Below are positions 37,347-51,213 of a stretch of DNA of 64,000 nt, one piece after another (within the stretch, counting starts at the first letter, position 1; the number at the start of each line of letters is the position of its first letter). The DNA is from Hybos culiciformis. Taxonomy: Eukaryota; Arthropoda; Insecta; Diptera; Hybotidae. Made by a program: the position numbers and the translations under genes. The notes below the pieces were generated by a model. The model was given only the letters and a program-made list of their open reading frames with translations. It had not been told where the DNA came from and made no database searches. Location: contig OZ023273.1 of assembly GCA_964007475.1 (NCBI GenBank), positions 12,785,922 to 12,849,921 of the forward strand. Direction: 5' to 3'.

Positions 37347-37760
37347 CACTGGCCTACACTCATTTTGGTGCCTAAGATTTTAGACCTGATTTTGGGTATA
37401 TTTTGTGAGCTGATACAAGAAAACTAGTCACATTTTTCATATCAGCTCTTGTTCATGATTGCCAATTTCAATACCAAAGTATACAGAATACAAGCGAATT
37501 ACCGTGTCATTAATCGGTTTCCGTTGATCTTTCATTATATACTCACCGCATATGTAACAAAACATATCAGGATCGTTAATGCAACTTCTTGACTTACTTG
37601 CTATCATAAATTTATACGATTAATGTCATAAAAGTAGTTATAACATGGACTGATTTTGAATAAAACCGTAAAAAATTTGAAATAAGAATTGTAGGTAAAC
37701 CAGAGCTGTCAGCTGACATCTAGCTGCACCAATACAAAAATTTTTTTTTGTAGGCCAGTG
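37347..37760. mobile_element. 414-bp terminal-inverted-repeat element
   Basis: The ends are perfect 12-bp inverted repeats, CACTGGCCTACA and TGTAGGCCAGTG. Weaker similarity extends inwards: TTTTGGTGC on the left and the complement TATTGGTGC on the right. TAA flanks both sides. Starting with CACTG and making a 3-bp duplication would suit a CACTA/CMC-like transposon, and a TAA target also suits PIF/Harbinger, so the superfamily is open. GC content is higher than in the flanks. On the minus strand it carries a truncated protein-coding frame (37437-37607), so it is probably an internally deleted derivative of a larger coding element. Confidence 0.82.
37437..37607 (-). pseudogene. truncated Cys-rich (CxxC) family fragment
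   Basis: Fifty-six codons from an ATG to a TGA. The peptide begins MIASKSRSCINDPDMFCYIC with CYICG at residues 17-21, followed by QRKPIND and YFGIEIGNHEQE. From memory, a large family of uncharacterised proteins in arthropods and Hydra has the same order: RSC..NPD.FCYICG, then QR..I, then a YFG.KLGDQDK motif, then a second C..C pair about 15 residues on. Here the frame ends just after the GDQDK-equivalent, so the second half of the presumed zinc-binding module is missing. The frame lies wholly inside the 414-bp element, which suggests that the family travels with, or was captured by, this transposon. The family match is by recall and needs a search. Confidence 0.65.
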
Positions 37761-38345
37761 TAATAAACAAATTTATTAATTCATTAATAATTTACTTATT
37801 TAAAATGGAGTCATTGAATAGTTTTCTTGAACAACTGAAGTTCGTAATAAACATTAAAATTATCAATACAATTATTTACAGGCTCATAATAAGAATAATT
37901 TGTTCTATGAAACAGATAAACATGATTCAGATCGCAAACCATTTCTAGTCTTATATTCAAATATTGACAATATAATGCTTAAAGAAATATTTAGATTGGA
38001 ATGTAATAATTAAATCTAATTAACGTTAAAAAATACAAATATAGGACTAATTATGTATTTCGAAAATTAATTTAACATATTTAAAATTAATTTAGAATAT
38101 GTTCTTGTTTTTACTTTATAAAGCTAAGTTTTTATCAGATTCAATACGTTTTCTTATTTTCATGTTGCAAAAAGACGATCCGAATTTATTACTTATATAA
38201 AAAAAAAAAAAAATTAAATTCAATAAAATATAACAGAAACAATAACAGATCGAAATTGGTTTTTGATTTAAAAAAAAAAAAAAAAACAATATTATGGATT
38301 TTACTTCTTTTTATTTCAGTAAAATGAATATGAGTGTATATTACA
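37761..38345. other. AT-rich non-coding DNA
   Basis: No feature is seen apart from A/T homopolymers at 38201-38213 and 38271-38286. Confidence 0.55.
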
Positions 38346-38415
38346 AAAATTATTATGCTTTTTGAATTCTAAATTGATAACTTTTTATCTATAAAACAAT
38401 TTTCGTATTCAATAT
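38346..38415 (+). repeat. dispersed repeat, copy 1 (inverted copy at 62.4 kb)
   Basis: About 70 bp is nearly identical (around 95%) to the reverse complement of 62374-62443. Shared blocks include TTATTATGCTTTTTGAATTC and TTATCTATAAAACAATTTTC. Confidence 0.75.
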
Positions 38416-38679
38416 AATATATACATTTTATTCCAATTCAAACCTTTATGGATTTAATGATGAACAGAATTCCAAGGATTTAGAGTCTTATTTAACAGTA
38501 TTATGATTATTATCTTTATTATGATTATTATGATTATTATTTATTTTAAGAACAATTAAAGCTAGTCAGAGCTTATTACAATTAAGTATGATTAAATTAA
38601 AAATTATTGATATAAAAAAATGAGTTAACTGTATATATAAGAATAGAATAATATACTTTTTACTTTACTTTCAGAGTTT

Positions 38680-38940
38680 ACTATCTAATAAATAAAAATG
38701 AATATTCGCTGAACCGATTTGGCCGAAATTTTGAAATTATAAGACCCGAGATCGTTAAAGAGTAACAAAAAATTTTTATTCGAGGCCCGACAGGGGCTAC
38801 CTTCAAAAACTGGTTTTGAAATTTAGTTATATAATATAAGGATAAAATGTTAAAGCGTTTGACAGGAATCGGATATTTGATAAACTGAATGCCGAAAGGG
38901 GCTCTCATTCAAGGTCCCAGGACTTATACAGAAAATTTTG
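38680..38940. repeat. degenerate GC-richer repeat of mobile-element type
   Basis: Contains GAACCGATTTGGCCGAAATT, CGAGGCCCGACAGGGGC and ATGCCGAAAGGGGCTCTC. The two halves resemble each other loosely (each has a GGGGC block followed by a TTTTGAAATTTA block), suggesting a decayed internal duplication. Phrases of the type 'gaaccgatttggccgaaatttt' are common in insect interspersed repeats, by recall. The 75-codon minus-strand frame here has no recognisable domain. A short (CA)n follows at about 38981-38992. Confidence 0.4.
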
Positions 38941-41900
38941 AAATTTATGATTTCATAGCTATGTAGTATATAGTTTGCTCACACACACAATCAATATTGT
39001 TATATGAATGTAAATTCGGCACTCCCGTGTGAAACTAAGTAATCTCAATTAGTAAAATAAAATTCAAAAAATTTCCCAATAAATACTCAAATCGACATAT
39101 AATATTGTTCATGACTATAAATCTGGTGTATTTGATGAAGAACCGAGTGTTACCTATGGCAGGCATGAACTAATATAATAAATTTAGATAGATTTACGTT
39201 TAGTAAGAAATAAAAAAAAGAGAAACAAGAAATTTTGACTTATAAAAATACCGATCTTAGTCTTTTTGACAGATTTTTTTTCAACTTTTTTGTATATAGT
39301 CAATATTATATCTACCTGTACATTATTACACATACATATAAATACATATAAATTTTTTATGACATATTCTATTTTGAATAATACTTTTATTTTTATCCCA
39401 AAGTAATACTAAAATCCTTGTATCATAACGTAGCTAGGCCAAAATACAAAAGTAAGATGTATTAAATATTAAACAAGGTAGATATGTGTAAAGAGAAATA
39501 TACATATATATTATATTATTTGCATATATGCATTGATTGTATTTCCAAAGATATACTTAAATCGAAAGGGTTTTCTTTTAAATCTTTTGGTATTACATTA
39601 TTTTAAAACATTTGACTTTCATTTACAAACATGAAGCTTAGAAATGAAAATTTTTTTATTTTGTTGGTACATAGGTAATTTTATACATAGGTAATTTTAT
39701 ACAGACAAAGAATGAATTAAAAAATTTAGGCAAAAATATTTTCTTTATTGAGATAAAATGTTCACAAAGATGAAAAGTTTGTCTTAAATGTCCCTATATA
39801 AATTTAAATGTTTCAAAATTAAAATTATAACGAAATTTACGAATATATATATCCTAATATTAAAGTTTAAAGACATTATAAATTCTTCAAGTAGTAATAT
39901 CGTGTTCAGCATGTATGTACTTTTTTTTTTAAATCTAAAACGAATTTTGGATTTTATATCACATTCTTTAATTATTTAAATCGACGTGGATAATAGGATT
40001 TTACTAAATTTAATGTTACTTCTTTTCGCTGCTTTTGACAAATTATTTACTTAGACGACAATCATTAATAAATATTGCAATCAAAATCCTAATATACCTA
40101 TCGTCATTTTGAATATCTCTATACATTTATTTTTAATTGCATTTCATAAACTTATCTTATAATAAATCAATCTTAATCTTCAATAAACAGGTAATACCTA
40201 CATATAAATTTATTTACATAGAACTTTTTTTTTTTTAAAAATCTGTTCACTAAATTAACTTGTCACCTTCTTATATTATGTATATGATAATAAAAATTGA
40301 ACGTTAGATGTTATTGTCAGTTATTTTAAATAAATGATATAAAGTTAACTTAAATGAAAATAATAAAAAAAGAAGATAATCGTCAAAATTAATCAAATCG
40401 TAATAAATGATATAAACATTATATTGTTAGTGCAATCATTAAGTAGCAATAATTTTTTTTTTAATTTTCTTTAAGTTTAGGTAAATCATTTATTTTGGGT
40501 TAAATCGGACTTTCACTTTCTCTTAATCATCTGTCCAAAATCAAAAGTTTTCAGTAACCTCACCTGTTTTTGTATTTAAAAAACAAACAAACATTAAAAT
40601 TTAATTTCGAACACCTAGAAGATTTCTCTTTTTTATATATTACATAAGATACATATATAATTTTATTTTTTCTGTTTGATCCTTTTTAAGGATTTTTATT
40701 TTCAAATAAAATTTTTATTTTATTTTATGTGAAAATTTCTTTTGATTTTGAATTCTTTATCATATAAAAAAAAAAAAAAAATTTCTAATAATAAATTCTA
40801 TTTCATTTTTAACATTCATAAGACTAATGGTGCGGAGATAACAAAAAATTCGTCAATCTGAAAGTAAAAATCTTTAAAATTCCATTTTTGATGCTTCTTT
40901 AAAGGAATTAATTAACTTTATTTTAATATACAAAAAAAAAAACATTAATTTTTCACATTATTATAACAACATTATCATTATTATTATTTATACATTTTTT
41001 TTTGATATTATGTTAAATATTTAATTCAAAAAAAAAAGGTGGATATACTTTATTAGTTATAGATAGGGATAAAATAAATAAAAAAAAAATAAATAAATAA
41101 AAAATTCTAAAGTAAATTTATTAAATATTAATTAAGCATTATACGTTATACTTTTAATATCCATAAGAATAATTTTTTTGGCATAACTAATGACAGTATA
41201 TGAAAAAATGAATAAGATTTGATATGGATTTATTATAATACGATTAAATAAAATTAGCAACAGAAGAGATAACTTTCTAATGCATTAATTAATTTATTTA
41301 CAACATTTTGAATTAAGTTCTGTACTTATTATTACATTTTTTGAATCCATGAACAAAATTTATTCGTGGTTTCGTAAATTGAGATGATATTCGATAACAT
41401 TTATTATATTACAGAGAGTTATCAGTGGAAATTTAAACATGTTATGTTATGTTAAAAAATCTAAATCATATATGTGGATGGATGTGAAATAATAAAAAAA
41501 TATTTTTTGAAAATAATAATTATAAAATTTTAAAATTTAATTTTCATTTAAATATCTAATTTAAATGTATCTATACAAAATAAGAGATAATTTTATTCAA
41601 ATATTACATTTTAATAATATAACTTTTAAATAATATTCACCTGAATATACATGCTAATTTATATTGTATACATATATATTTTCTACTATGTATAAAAAGA
41701 TTGAAACATTAATTTCAACCGCACATTAAAATGAAAGAAGCGAATCTTAACCACATCACAAAACAAAAATAAAAAAAAAATACTTTTTTGATTCACTTAG
41801 AAGAAAAATAAACATTCGCATGCGTTAAATTCAATATAAAGATAAACGAAGCAATACAGTGTAAACAAAACATTCAACAGGGTCTCAAAAGTAAACATCA

Positions 41901-43364
41901 ATGTTAGATACTGTTTTCTTATAAGATACATCAAATATTTTTCCAAAATTTTGTTAAAAAAATTGAGTAGGTAATCGGTTATATTTCTATATTATCTTTT
42001 TACATAGTTAAAGTTACGTTAAAATATAATTATAATTTCAGAAAATAATATAAAGAATTGATGAAAAATTGATTGTAAAAGGTTTTATTGTAGTTGAATC
42101 GTTATTATATTTTTGAACAAAAACAAAAAAAATATTAAAATTTTAGGTAAAAGCAAAATATTCGGTCCAAACTAAATGAGTTATAAATATGAGTAACAAA
42201 CACTAAAGTAAGAACTGAAAAACTTTACACACAAAGTCAGGGGACAAAACCAACTTCTTATAATTTAAAATAATGGTAAGCGTTCAAAAATATTAAAATG
42301 TCGCTTAACTTGAAATTACTATTTATATGGGGAATAAATGAAATCAATGAGGATAACATTAAATAAAAATTTTAAACTTTTTATATTATAAAATAATGTA
42401 AAATAGATGTTATCACGTAATTTTGGGTATCACGTTTTTCCTTCTTTTTTTCAGTACTTGAAACATTTAGATATCACTTTTAAAACGTAATTTTTGTTCT
42501 AAAATAACTCGTTTGAGGTGGATTTTTTTTTTATTTTCAAGAGAAGGTATTCATATCAAAAGTTAGAAAAAGTTCATATTTAAAGGAAATATGAAACTAG
42601 GAAATTATATGGATGTTATGTTTATATGTGTATAAAATACTATATAGACGTACATATAGGAACACATTGTCAAACTTTTCCGAAAAAAAAATTTAATTTT
42701 GTCTTTATTTAAAATTTTTTGTTTAAAGTATTTTATGAGTATAATGTGATTTTACGATTAGGTTATGGAAAAATATCATTGGCAATGTGAAATATTCTGA
42801 AATAAAATAATGTTTCAAGTTTTTTTGTTGCTTATTAATAAAATTATTCTATTAATAATCTAACAAACTTATTCAGTAATATATTTAGACATTGACTTTG
42901 ATTATGTTATGTTAGAACTATATTATAAGTTTAATGAAAATTTATGAAGCTGAGTTGCAATTTCTGGATTACAACAGAAAGAAAAATAAAAATCAAAAAA
43001 TACAATTTATAAAATTAAGTAGAGATAAAATTTTAATTTGCATTATATTGAAAAATTATTTGATTACTTAATTTGTAAATTATAAGTATATAATGAATGA
43101 TGACTTCAAGAATTTTTACTTGATTTGATTATAATTTTCATCAAAATTAATTAATTAGTTAATTATGGCAATTTGTACACCAGTAATACTACTATATACT
43201 TACCTATAAAAAATAAATCAATAGGAAATTAATTAAATTAAGTAAATTGTTTTTCAGTGAAAGTTATTATCATAGGAATTGAACTGATTGAATAAATCTG
43301 CAAAATAAATTAAGAAATTTATTTCTGGCAGAAAATTTTATTTTTTTTTATTACGTAAAAATTA
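38941..43364. other. AT-rich non-coding DNA
   Basis: No gene is supported. Small direct duplications occur, for example TACATAGGTAATTTTA twice at 39669-39705. The rest is homopolymer and AT repeat. Confidence 0.55.
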
Positions 43365-43871
43365 ATAGTAGATTATTGTATATGTAAACTAAATTTGTTA
43401 TTAATTAAGAGTTCTATATACACAAAAATACATTGACACGAGTCAATACTTATATCACGAGACCGAAGGTCGAGTGATATAAATTGACAAGTGTCAATGT
43501 ATTTTTGTGTAAATACAGAACGAGTTGTATAACAAATTTTGTTTACATATCCAATATACTGTTTTAATGCGTAGGGGAGAGGTAGTTGCAAAGAGAGAAT
43601 ATTTTTTCTTCTAATTTTTTCTCATTTTTTTTTTTTGTATTTGGCTGTATTGAAATATTGTGAGAGATATTATGTTTGTTTAGGTATTACGTAATATTCA
43701 ATACGAAACATCTAAATGATTTCATTATTTACGATAATGCATCTAAATTTTTTCATTATATACGCTGATGAATCTAAATGATTGCATGTGTATTGACGGA
43801 TATAATACTCCATTTAGTGATCTAAATTCTATAGCACTAAATACAACATAACGATCCCCAACGCATTAAAA
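43365..43871 (+). repeat. interspersed repeat, copy B
   Basis: This second copy of the 11055-11592 repeat is 507 bp long, with the same start (ATAGTAGATTATTG), palindrome (43367-43561), purine block and end (CCCCAACGCATTAAAA). The tandem array at 43709-43798 has one 31-bp unit fewer. Few substitutions separate the copies, so both inserted or were copied relatively recently compared with the other repeats in this window. Confidence 0.88.
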
Positions 43872-46800
43872 ATCTTTACATAGTACAATATTATATAATA
43901 TTATATATATAAAATATTATTGCACAAACATTTTTAAACGATGTTTTAATTTTTGAAAGTCTTCAGACGTATAAAGAAAGATATTAGTAAAGATAATTTT
44001 TTTTGGATGCATTAAGGACATCATATTCTTTCTTTCAAATGAAAATTTTGGTAAATTTATTTCTAAGGATCTGACAAAGAATAACGCTTAACGATATCAT
44101 TCACTCAACAAAGACTATCGGGTGAACAATTATCGTTCACCCGATAAGTTCAATAAGTACCAAAAATCTAAATATATAATATAAATCTTTTCAGTCGTAC
44201 GTAATAGAAGTAAGTATTCTTTCATTTAATTTTTATTGGTTTTTTTTTGTATTCATTTCAAAATTCAAATCTTTTTCGTTAAATTCCATTTCGAAAAAAA
44301 AAAATAAACTTTATCAAATATAAAATAATTAATAACTGTTGGGTCAGGTGTTTTCCCATAATTTTAATTTTATGCCAAAATTAATTTACTAAAAATAAAA
44401 GAAATAAACAAAATGAGAATATTTTGGACGGAAAATAAAAAAAAGTATCTTGTTAATTGCTTCCAGGTTTTTTTTTTTAAGGTTTATTATCCAATTTTTA
44501 AGGGACGCTTAAGGATTATAAGGGTTAAAAAAGTGATTAAGAAATAAATGTATTTTCCACGGATTTTTTATTTTTTTAAATTTTTATTTCCTATACTTCC
44601 TATACCACTATTATATAATGTCATAATGGTGTAACCTCAAGCTAAAGTGTTAAATTCAAAATAATAATTAATTTTTTATTTAAAAGTATATAAACTGATT
44701 TTGTTATTAACGCATAAATTAAGTTCATATTAACATAAACAGAAGGTTGTTCTTTCATGTTTAAAAATGAAGCAAACATATTTTTTTTCTGCGTGTGTAA
44801 TGGAACTAATAGGTATGAGTATAAGGTTTAAATAATAACATTGAAGACTTTCTTATTAATTAACGCGTGTTAGTTAAATACGTTGTTCAGAGTATATACG
44901 AATACCTACTAATAAATGTTGAGAAGATATTAAATATTTTTGTAAAAATCAAAAAAAAAACTTGAACACCATTGAATAAAGGATTGAAGTTTCGGCGTAA
45001 AATAACTTAGAAATTTGATTTAAGTTATTAAATCTATTTTTGCCAAAGTAATATGATATGCCTTATAAATGGAAGTATTTGTTTACTTTAGATAGTCATT
45101 AAAAGTGTTTATAATGAAATTTAAAGCAAATTGTTATATACAAACCTATATAAATATATAAGAGAATTTGTTTCATAATTTGATTGAAAACGAAAATATA
45201 TATTACATAAAAAAAGTTGTAAGGACTATTTTAAAAAGTTTTTCTTTGTTTTATTAAAAGAAATAAACACCTTTTCTTTCATAATTTTCTTTTTTAATTC
45301 AAAACCCGCTTTAGCATAACAATTCAATTGAGAAAAACAAAAAAAAAAAATTCAAGTACATTTCAAGAAAGCATTTAAATATTTTTTATTTTTAATTGAA
45401 GAAAAATCTTTTTGAACTTTGAATTTAGTAAATTTTAACTTGAAAACAGAATTAAATTCTAAAATTTTGCGAAAAATATTTCCCTTTTATATAACAGAAG
45501 TTTTTCAATTTATATTATTTTTCGTTTTTTTTTTCATCATATTTATATCAGGTAACTCTTATATGTCGGAATATAAACTTATGTACATAATAAATATGTA
45601 GAAAGCTTATTTAAAATTCAATTAAAAATTTTTTTTTTCGTATGAAACACTCTAAGACGTTTAAGTTTCATCGATTATTCGTAACAGTGTGTATATATAA
45701 TACAGTGCAAAGAATATTATTTTATTATAAATGAAAACACCACACTTGAGACCATATGGAATAAAAATATTCAGCAAAATTACATAAATATAATGTAGAT
45801 AAAAGTATTTAAAAATTTATTTTTAATTCAATGAATTTTTAAATTGAAAGATTACTGATCATGTATATAGTTGTAGTATTATTATTATTTTTACATAATG
45901 TTTTATTGTTAACAGGATTAGTTTGTAATATGTGAGGGAAATCTCTTGATGTAAAGCTAGAAAAAATCCAAAAAAAAACTGACATGTATCAAACCGAGAT
46001 AATATGTATATTATTATTTGATATACTATACAAAATACATTTTTGGAAGAACTGTAAGAGTTTGAAAAGATGCGAAATGTGTATGACATTTCATTTGCCA
46101 TAATAAAAAAGTGTTCTGAGAAAAACCAATATAATTTAGCATTCGGCTGACTTAAATTACGCATCACTTAATTATTGCTAAGACTTTTACGTATAAATGT
46201 TTTTTTTTTTGTTTTTTCAACATAGTATTTTCTGCACAGAATTTCAATAAAAAATTGTGGAAATATTGTATTATTGATGTTGTTGTAAAAAAAAGAAATT
46301 ATTAAAAAAAATGAAAATTTGGTTCAACCACCTGAAAAATAAGCTTTTAAATTCCGGAAATAGACATACATCCTTCCTAAAAATTAAAAAAATAAAAAAA
46401 ATATTTTGGTTAAAATCGCAAGAAAATATTCTAACAAAAAATAAATATAAATATTTGGTCCTTTTTTATTATATCCTTTGTGTGCGTTTTTTTTAATGAT
46501 TGAATAAGACAATTTAAAACGTAGATATCATTTTAATATATAATTTTATAAAATGTTTATGTTTAAAAAGAAATAGTATAGCTTCTCGACTCGACAAACT
46601 TTTAATTCAAATTCATACATTCTAAAGGTAAATTCATACATTCTAATGGTTCCGGGTTCAGTGACTAATTTAAATTTTATTTCACGAATATATTTTCCAA
46701 TTATTTTAATCTGAAATTATAGAATAGTCAAATTACATATTGGCAAGTCCAAAAAATACCTAAAGTTATAACTTTAACTTCTTAAATAAATATAATAAAG

Positions 46801-48546
46801 AATTATATTAAATATACGTCATATTTTATAGCAGCGTTCTATTTTTATATGTTTTATGTAATTTGGTATTTAACTATACCTTTTGTTTCAATTAGTTTTA
46901 AGCTAAAAATTTATTTTGTACTTAAATATAAAAAAGTTAAAGAATACTATATATTATTTTTATATTTATATATTTATTTTTATATTATTTATTTTTTCCT
47001 AGCTTTTATTTTATAGAATATGTATGTGTTGTGTATATTAAATCAAGAAGTCAAACATGAGATAAAATTTGGTGGAAAAATGGTAATTCCGGTTTTTGTT
47101 GTCATGTTCATTAATTTTTCATTTAAATATGAGTCAAAAATTCACCCATTTTTTTTCTTTGACTATAACTAGTTTATCAACTCAAGAAAGTACGACAAAT
47201 AAGAAAAGTAATCTGTCAGCGCTGATAGTTGAAACTCGATCTCTCGACAACTTTAATAAAAAAAAACATTAGAATAATAGTGAATGTTTTGAGTTGAAAA
47301 GGTGGATATGTAAATAATGGTGTATAAGTTTAGTTCAAATTCATCATTTCAGCACATCAAAACTGTGATAATCAACTGAAAATTTTAAAATAGCATTCTC
47401 AGATAATAAAATTTAAATAAATTTTAATTTTCGTCATATGATGAGGAACTATTTTATTGAACTATTTTGAATTAATTTATTATTTTCTATGCTCGCAAAA
47501 TTTTGATAATGCTGTTGAGAAAATCTAACTGCGACATTTAATTTTACAAACAGAGGAAATTATATTAACAATTTTTTCCCCGTATACATATACTGTATAC
47601 ACAAGAAATATAAATGAAAATCAATTTCACGATATTTATTTATTTATTTTTCTCTAAATCTGACTGATTTTCTTTCAACGGAAAGGATTTCAATCGGATT
47701 TTCTTGCTACATAAATTGAAATTAAGATCCTTTTTGTATTTTGATCTATGCTTTCTTCCGTTTTACTTATTCTTTAAAGAAATTATTTTTAAAGGGTTCA
47801 AAAAGGATTTCATTTTTTTTCTTTTGTATACAATTTAAAAGAAGGAAAAAAAAAACTTCAAAATGTAATCTGGTCTTAATTTTTGGTATTTGGAGAAAAT
47901 TAATTTTTATTTTGAAAATAATTAGAGATTGAGATTAAATAATCTTAACATTAATGCAAGGGCGCATTTAGTGAATTTTGTAATCATATATATATATAAA
48001 ATAATATGATTTTTATTATATTTTTACCTTGCGAGTTTATCAAATAATAATAAAAAAATATAAATTTTAATAAAAGTTAGAAGTTATAGAGAAAGAAGTT
48101 AGGGTTTCGAAGTTTTAATCACACAGCCAATGAAGAAATTTTAAAGAAATTAATTTCTTTTTTAGTTGAATTTATAGTTCAATTTATAGTATAGCCAAAA
48201 ATTTGAAGACATAAAATCAATAAATATAGTTGATTATTGATTTGACCAAAATTAAATCTAATGAGTTTCAACCGCCCTTATGCAATAACACCCCAAATTA
48301 CCCTACTAATACTGTTTTAGAAAAAAACATGACATTTACGTGACATTTATCTTTTTTAACCTTTTTCCAGAATTTTATCCTTATTTATGTATATATGATG
48401 GGAATAAATTCTAGTTTTTTTTTTAAATTTTAATATTTTTACAGTATCATTTCAATATGAAAATATTTTAATGTATTTTTTTTTTATTATTTTGTTTTAA
48501 ATTTAATTTTATAAATATCTGATATTTAATTCAAAAAGCTTAATGG
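43872..48546. other. AT-rich non-coding DNA
   Basis: Contains a perfect 12-bp hairpin at 44116-44146 and a direct duplication of AATTCATACATTCTAA at about 46611-46650. Otherwise there are homopolymers and chance frames; the 102-codon minus-strand frame at 45859-46167 is the longest and shows no recognisable domain or splice context. Confidence 0.5.
44116..44146. repeat. perfect 12-bp hairpin
   Basis: TATCGGGTGAAC and its exact complement GTTCACCCGATA flank a 7-base loop (AATTATC). The stem is unusually GC-rich for this region. Function unknown. Confidence 0.85.
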
Positions 48547-48610
48547 AATTTGTATAACAAAAATGTGTAAATTTGTAAAATTAAATCTTTTGATGTTTTG
48601 ACTTCCATTA
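48547..48610 (+). repeat. dispersed repeat core, copy 2
   Basis: Partner of 34761-34824, about 89% identical over 64 bp without gaps. An upstream block at 48337 also has a counterpart at 34534, so the ancestral unit may have been about 280-300 bp. Confidence 0.7.
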
Positions 48611-51213
48611 GGCCTGTTAAAAAATTATGGAAATTTAATTTTAAGTTTTAATTGAATTTTTTTTAAGGACATTTGTTTATTATTTTTTTTTATAAATTTA
48701 TTTATTCAATTTAAGTTATTTTGAAGTAATTCGTTGTGTATAAATTTATTTTATAATAAAATTTCAGAGAAATTGTTTATGAAATTGAAAGAATAAACAA
48801 TTTTAAAAACTTATATATGTACATGTACATATAATTCGATTTTTAATTATCTTCACTCAATACAGCAGCAGTATTTAAATTGACAAATATTTTTTTTATT
48901 TTGTTCGAATTTGATACTACTTAACAGTTTTCCAGAAGGTGAAAATAAATAATTCTTCGACAGTATAAGAGCTAACATATAATTCCATTCTGGTTTCAAT
49001 AAAAATTTTTGAAATTGATACAATGTTATAATTTTTGGTTAAATGGAAAATTTAGTTAATTTTTAAATTGTGTATAAATTATTATGTTCCTATTTATAAT
49101 AAGCGCACTGAAAATCATAATCATTATAAGTAAGTTATATTTTTGTGATTATATGAATTATACAATCGGGATAGAGTTTTTTGTTCTATACACAATTTGA
49201 AAATGAATAAAAAGTGTATTTACTCATTCACTGAATAATATATTATAATATTATAAGTTGTTCATAAATTGAAACTACAAAATACATAATACATATAATA
49301 TATAAAAAATAAATTCATTAAATTTGAATGAAATGTAATGCTTTTCATTTTGAACTTAAAGTTAGTATATGCTTCAAAGTTTTTTTTATTTTTTTTTTCA
49401 TATTTTGTTTTTAACTTTTTGGTTTTTAAAATAATATGAATTAAATATTAGGTATTTTATGGAAATAAATATATATGTAATAAATCTTTCTTGTGTGTTT
49501 ATATAATATGTACTTGTGTGTATATATAATATGTACTTAAGTATTTATTATTTTATGTAGAAAAATTTTTGATTGAGAGGATTATTGTATGTGGTCACAG
49601 TAAATTTAAATTTCATAATTAATTGTGGGTTTCTTTATATCCGGAAGTCATTTAAATATCCATCCATATGCATTCAAAGAGCTTTTTAATTAATGTAAAA
49701 AAAAACTTCTCTCATATTTATTTGACAGGCATAATAATATTTTCGTTAAATTTAATTTCAATTTATAATACGTACAAAACAAATCCTTTTTCCAAATAAA
49801 AAAAAAAAATAATAATGTGATTCATAAAATTTAATTAAGAAATGATTTTATGTTTTTTTTTTTAGAGGAACCTTTGTGCTGAGAAAATAGAAAATTTTCT
49901 ATTTATAAAAGAAATTTTGTTAAATATTTTTTTTTTTTAAATATATGAAAAGGAAAAATTAAAAATCTAAAACTAGGTATTTGAAATGTGATTGTAAAAT
50001 GTCCTTTAAACTAAATCTATAAGAGGATTATTGAAATATTTATTTTTAACATTATAGTTCCTAGTTAATTCTGACCTGAACGAGAAAAAATTACGGAATT
50101 CAAAATATAAAAATATAAAAAACATATATTAAAATTATATCTAACTATTTAAGTCGGCAGTTATCGATCAATCTAGTTAGTCTCATAGGCTGTACTATTA
50201 ATTTTGATGTTGTAGTTCTTATAATCAGATATGTTTTTTAGATAATTAAGATATTTATAGTTAAGTTTACCTTATTTTTATTGATTTTCTATAATGATAG
50301 TAACTACAAAGCTGTTATATATAAAAATAATTATTATTTAATAACATTAAAAACCCATCTACTTTCTTATATCCCCCAGTTGCAGTAATGAAATTTAATT
50401 AAAAAAAAAAGAAGAACTTATAAAATTAGAAAATGAATATGTCTGAAAAATATTTAGAATAATATAAAAAATAATTAAAGGAATTAGAAAAGAATGTTAA
50501 AATGATTTTCTTTCAACTTATATAATTATATGTACCTATATATATTTTTTTTTCTGTAATTGTAATGATTTTGGCAATAAACTCAATTAACAAGATTAAC
50601 TTAAATTCTATTAAAACAAGAAATACCAAAAATAGATATTAAACCAGAAAAAAAAAAGTAATAACAATTTTATACAATTTGTGTGTAATTTGGTTCTTTT
50701 AAAAATCTCTTTATTAAATAAATATAATTTTCTTTCTAGGAATCAAAATTATTTCAAATTAAATAATCTTAAGATAATTATTATACGATTGTAATACAAT
50801 TAGTTGGAAATTAACAACACCTCCTCAAAAGCTAAAAATTTTTTGCTTGTGGAAGAAATTAAACTTTAATTTTACTACATATTCATTTGATTATTTTATT
50901 TGTATAATTGTAGTATGTATAGTTATATTCATTGTTGTAGTATTTGCTTGAAGAAACTACAACAATGAGTATTTGCTTGAAGAAAATAATAAAGACGCTT
51001 TTTTAAAAGATTTGATTTTGAGAAATTATAATAAAAATGCAAGATATTGTTAATTTAAAATTGAAACAAAAAAATGCTTCAGAAAACTACATTTAACTCG
51101 AAATAGTTTTTTTTTCGAGATGTTATTATTGACAGGAAATACAATATTTTAATAAATGTAGAGAATAGTACACTTAAATGAAGTATCCATTCACATTTTG
51201 ATTTCTTGGACAG
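48611..51213. other. AT-rich non-coding DNA
   Basis: No gene is supported. A tandem duplication of TATAATATGTACTT occurs at about 49500-49540 and a snap-back repeat at 50930-50989. Confidence 0.5.
50930..50989 (+). repeat. snap-back hairpin with direct repeat
   Basis: CATTGTTGTAGT and its exact complement ACTACAACAATG surround TATTTGCTTGAAGAA, and the segment AGTATTTGCTTGAAGAAA then occurs a second time directly after. The combination of an inverted arm and a direct copy is the footprint expected of template switching during replication. Confidence 0.75.

Noticed and set aside
44195..44209. 15-nt micro-exon between TTTTCAG and GTAAGT
   Set aside because: Both sites match, but 15 nt without any compositional signal is not distinguishable from chance.
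45859..46167. 102-codon minus-strand frame
   Set aside because: Rich in Phe, Ile, Tyr and Ser, with no recognisable domain and no splice context; frames of this length are expected by chance here.
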